Assembly: GCA_964493945.1 (NCBI GenBank)
Contig: CAZBQG010000285.1
Coordinates: 1 to 5,002 of the forward strand
Source: CAZBQG01 sp964493945
GTDB taxonomy: Bacteria; Pseudomonadota; Alphaproteobacteria; Rhodospirillales; UBA2165
Direction: 5' to 3'
Length of the DNA: 5,002 bases
Part shown: positions 4,982 to 5,002 of the stretch, piece by piece
Layout of the letters: each line of letters starts with the position of its first letter
Position numbering within the stretch: the first letter of the stretch is position 1
Program-made: the position numbers and the translations under genes
Notes under the pieces: generated by a model
Databases searched by the model: none
Told to the model about the DNA's origin: nothing
Seen by the model: the letters and a program-made list of their open reading frames with translations, nothing else

Positions 4982-5002
4982 AGGATTTCACTTGATGATG
5001 CT
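4982..5002 (+). other. Possible translation start of a gene that continues past the window
   Basis: AGGA at 4982-4985 is followed 9 nt later by ATG at 4995 (a second ATG at 4998 and a TTG at 4993-4995 are alternatives), preceded by AT-rich sequence (4968-4980). Only two or three codons are visible, so no product can be suggested. Confidence 0.25.

Overview
The window looks like chromosome from a free-living proteobacterium, most likely an alphaproteobacterium. The evidence is GC-rich coding DNA with strong long antisense shadow frames, AGGAG-type ribosome binding sites, and the style of the proteins: a DADAHIME-type amidohydrolase, a DYNGHMN hotdog thioesterase and a YqjM-type old yellow enzyme. 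The taxonomic guess is inference. I see no tRNA, rRNA, CRISPR array, phage module or defence system.

Layout. Positions 1 to about 53 (minus strand) encode a stretch that reads like the middle of an IS5-family DDE transposase. It is joined, out of frame, to the 3' end of a metal-dependent amidohydrolase gene (16-1299, minus), which therefore loses its usual C-terminal tail. A 270-bp divergent intergenic region (1300-1569) follows. It holds a Fur-box-like sequence near the amidohydrolase side and, near the thioesterase side, a probable promoter overlapped by a perfect 9-bp inverted repeat. Next come a hotdog acyl-CoA thioesterase (1570-2058, plus) and, 14 nt later, a secreted protein with two tandem DUF1566/Lcl-like domains (2073-3515, plus). 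The latter converges tail to tail, with only 3 nt between stop codons, on a YqjM-like NADPH:flavin ene-reductase (3519-4613, minus). A second divergent region (4614-4773) has a repeated GACCGGTT(T)AAA element and a hairpin with a T-run. Beyond it is an unrecognised 55-residue protein with a good ribosome binding site (4774-4941, plus). The last 60 bases may hold the start of another gene.

How the genes fit together. The amidohydrolase, thioesterase and ene-reductase are each typical of accessory catabolism: ring or amide hydrolysis or decarboxylation, CoA-ester hydrolysis, and reduction of activated C=C bonds. They are split over three transcription units with separate control regions, so a shared pathway is only a possibility. 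The secreted DUF1566 protein does not obviously belong to the same process. The points most worth checking are the transposase/amidohydrolase junction, the two candidate operators in 1300-1569, the domain architecture of the secreted protein, and the small ORF. I do not see a convincing new multi-gene system here.
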